Source: an uncultured Erysipelotrichaceae bacterium
GTDB taxonomy: Bacteria; Bacillota_I; Bacilli_A; Erysipelotrichales; Erysipelotrichaceae
Direction: 5' to 3'
Length of the DNA: 6,671 bases
Assembly: GCA_902782955.1 (NCBI GenBank)
Contig: CACZPD010000029.1
Location: 1-6,671 of the forward strand
Positions 5,437-6,671 of this stretch are shown here, piece by piece. The first letter of the stretch is position 1. The number at the start of each line of letters is the position of its first letter. The notes beneath the pieces were generated by a model, which did not search any database, was not told the origin of the DNA, and saw only the letters and a list, made by a program, of their open reading frames with translations. A program made the position numbers and the translations under genes.

Positions 5437-6558
5437 ATGTATATTATTGAAGTCCTTTCCAGAATCTTCCAGGAATCCGGATTTGCGGCTCTGCTGGAAG
5501 ATCCGCGTTACCTGGTCATGATCATGATCGCATGCCTGCTTCTGTATCTGGGCATTGCCAAGAAATATGAACCGCTGCTGATGATTCCGATCGCTTTCGG
5601 CGTGCTGCTGGCAAATCTGCCGCGCACAGGTATTACGGAAGGTCTGATCCATTATCTGTCACTGGGCGTTGAATACGGAATTTATCCTTCCCTGGTGTTT
5701 CTCGGCACCGGGGCGATGACCGATTTCGGACCGCTGATTGCGAGTCCCTCTTCCCTCATCATGGGCGCCGGGGCACAGTTCGGTATCTTTACAGCATTTC
5801 TGATGGCGCTCGCGCTTGGATTTGATCCGAAAGTTGCCGCTGCCATCGGTGTAATCGGCGGAGCTGACGGTCCCACTGCCATCCTGACAGCTTCCAAGCT
5901 GGCTATGGATTATCTGCCGGCAATCGCGATCGCGGCGTATTCCTATATGGCGCTGATCCCGATGATCCAGCCCCCGCTGATGCGGCTGATGACAACCGAA
6001 ACAGAACGGAAAGTTGTCATGAAGCAGACAAGAACAGTTTCCAAGGCAGAAAGGATCCTGTTCCCGATCATTGTCACGATCTTCGTCGTACTCCTGATTC
6101 CGGATACATGTCCGCTCGTTGGTATGCTGATGTTCGGCAATCTGCTGAAGGAAACAGGTCTGACAGACCGTCTCAGCGATACGGCGCAGAACGCATTGAC
6201 AAATATCGTTATCATCTTCCTCGGCATCTCCGTAGGTGCAAAGGCTGTCGCCACAACGTTTATCACACTGAGAACGATCGAAATCATCATCCTCGGCCTG
6301 ATCGCGTTCAGTTTCTCCACGATCGGCGGACTGCTGCTCGGCAAACTGATGTACAAGGCTACAGGCGGAAAGGTGAATCCGCTGATCGGTTCTGCCGGTG
6401 TATCTGCCGTACCGATGGCTGCTCGTGTCAGCCAGATGGAAGGCCAGAAGGCAAATCCGTCAAACTATCTGCTGATGCATGCGATGGGTCCGAACGTTGC
6501 CGGTGTTATCGGATCGGCTGTCGCGGCCGGATTCATGCTGAAGATCTTCGGCGGTTGA
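5437..6558 (+). CDS. oadB: Sodium-ion-translocating decarboxylase beta subunit
   Basis: The integral membrane pump that decarboxylates carboxybiotin and moves Na+ outwards. It has 373 residues, usual for the Bacillota form and shorter than Klebsiella OadB (about 433). Many hydrophobic segments run through the protein. Signature strings are LGIAKKYEPLLMIPIAFG (38-55), GAMTDFGPLIASP (92-104), GGADGPTAI (141-149), YSYMALIPMIQPP (168-180), VNPLIGSAGVSAVPMAAR (313-330) and NYLLMHAMGPNVAGVIGSA (343-361). Aligning GGADG with Klebsiella D203 puts the residues known to matter there at D144, Y170, N314, G318, S323 and R330, all conserved. A GTGAGG site overlapping the carrier stop sits 8 bases before the ATG. 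It is the last gene of the operon. Homologues serve methylmalonyl-CoA and glutaconyl-CoA decarboxylases too; substrate is set by OadA. Confidence 0.97.
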   Translation: MYIIEVLSRIFQESGFAALLEDPRYLVMIMIACLLLYLGIAKKYEPLLMIPIAFGVLLANLPRTGITEGLIHYLSLGVEYGIYPSLVFLGTGAMTDFGPLIASPSSLIMGAGAQFGIFTAFLMALALGFDPKVAAAIGVIGGADGPTAILTASKLAMDYLPAIAIAAYSYMALIPMIQPPLMRLMTTETERKVVMKQTRTVSKAERILFPIIVTIFVVLLIPDTCPLVGMLMFGNLLKETGLTDRLSDTAQNALTNIVIIFLGISVGAKAVATTFITLRTIEIIILGLIAFSFSTIGGLLLGKLMYKATGGKVNPLIGSAGVSAVPMAARVSQMEGQKANPSNYLLMHAMGPNVAGVIGSAVAAGFMLKIFGG

Positions 6559-6606
6559 TTATACTTTGAAAAGCCATCTCTGCATCAACGTCATTAAGTT
6601 AAGAAG

Positions 6607-6650
6607 AAGTCTACAGACGAACAAAAGGAACTGTCTGTAGACTTTTCTTT
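6607..6650 (+). terminator. oad operon terminator
   Basis: A perfect 12-bp stem (6607-6618 with 6633-6644, core GTCTACAGAC) with a 14-base A-rich loop is followed by TTTTCTTT. It lies about 50 bases after oadB. The rest of 6559-6671 shows no gene, and nothing is readable in the last 21 bases. Confidence 0.9.
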
Positions 6651-6671
6651 CACAAAGTGACGACATGCATG

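Noticed and set aside
6108..6569. Plus-strand frame of 153 residues overlapping oadB in another frame
   Set aside because: It is very rich in Arg and Cys, typical of a frame-shifted shadow; oadB in the main frame is conserved to its end.

Overview
The window looks like chromosomal housekeeping and energy-metabolism DNA from an anaerobic bacterium. The likeliest source is a mid-GC member of the Bacillota, possibly a gut Clostridia or Erysipelotrichia relative. The supporting clues are strong AGGAGG-type ribosome binding sites, short U-tract terminators, a Bacillota-style RsmF with a long C-terminal extension, and a four-gene sodium-pumping decarboxylase operon with a separate biotin carrier. 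The genus cannot be fixed from this sequence alone. I see no mobile element, CRISPR array, rRNA gene or obvious horizontally acquired island.

Layout. (1) Bases 1-176 hold the 3' end of a tRNA cluster: an initiator tRNA-fMet cut by the window edge, then tRNA-Phe, then a bidirectional terminator. (2) Bases 204-1528 on the minus strand hold a two-gene operon, surE followed by a Nudix hydrolase. The genes overlap by ATGA and converge on the tRNA cluster; both act on nucleotides or related phosphorylated compounds. (3) A 55-bp divergent intergenic region separates surE from rsmF (plus strand, 1584-2927), an rRNA cytosine-5 methyltransferase. Its only well-formed promoter element may give a leaderless mRNA. 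(4) Bases 2954-3199 hold a self-contained tRNA-Cys/tRNA-Leu unit with its own promoter and terminator. (5) Bases 3241-6650 hold the oad operon: oadA, oadG, a biotin carrier protein and oadB. It has an extended -10 promoter overlapped by an inverted repeat, tight spacing between genes, and a 12-bp terminator hairpin.

How the genes work together. OadA moves the carboxyl group of oxaloacetate onto biotin on the small carrier protein. The carrier delivers carboxybiotin to the membrane subunit OadB, which decarboxylates it and exports sodium ions. OadG anchors and assembles the complex. The result is pyruvate, CO2 and a sodium gradient, as in citrate or other dicarboxylate fermentation. The tRNA genes and rsmF serve translation.

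I found no strong candidate for an undescribed system. The points most worth a second look are the tandem U-U mismatches in the T-stem of the initiator tRNA, the possible leaderless start of rsmF, and the inverted repeat placed between -35 and -10 of the oad promoter.
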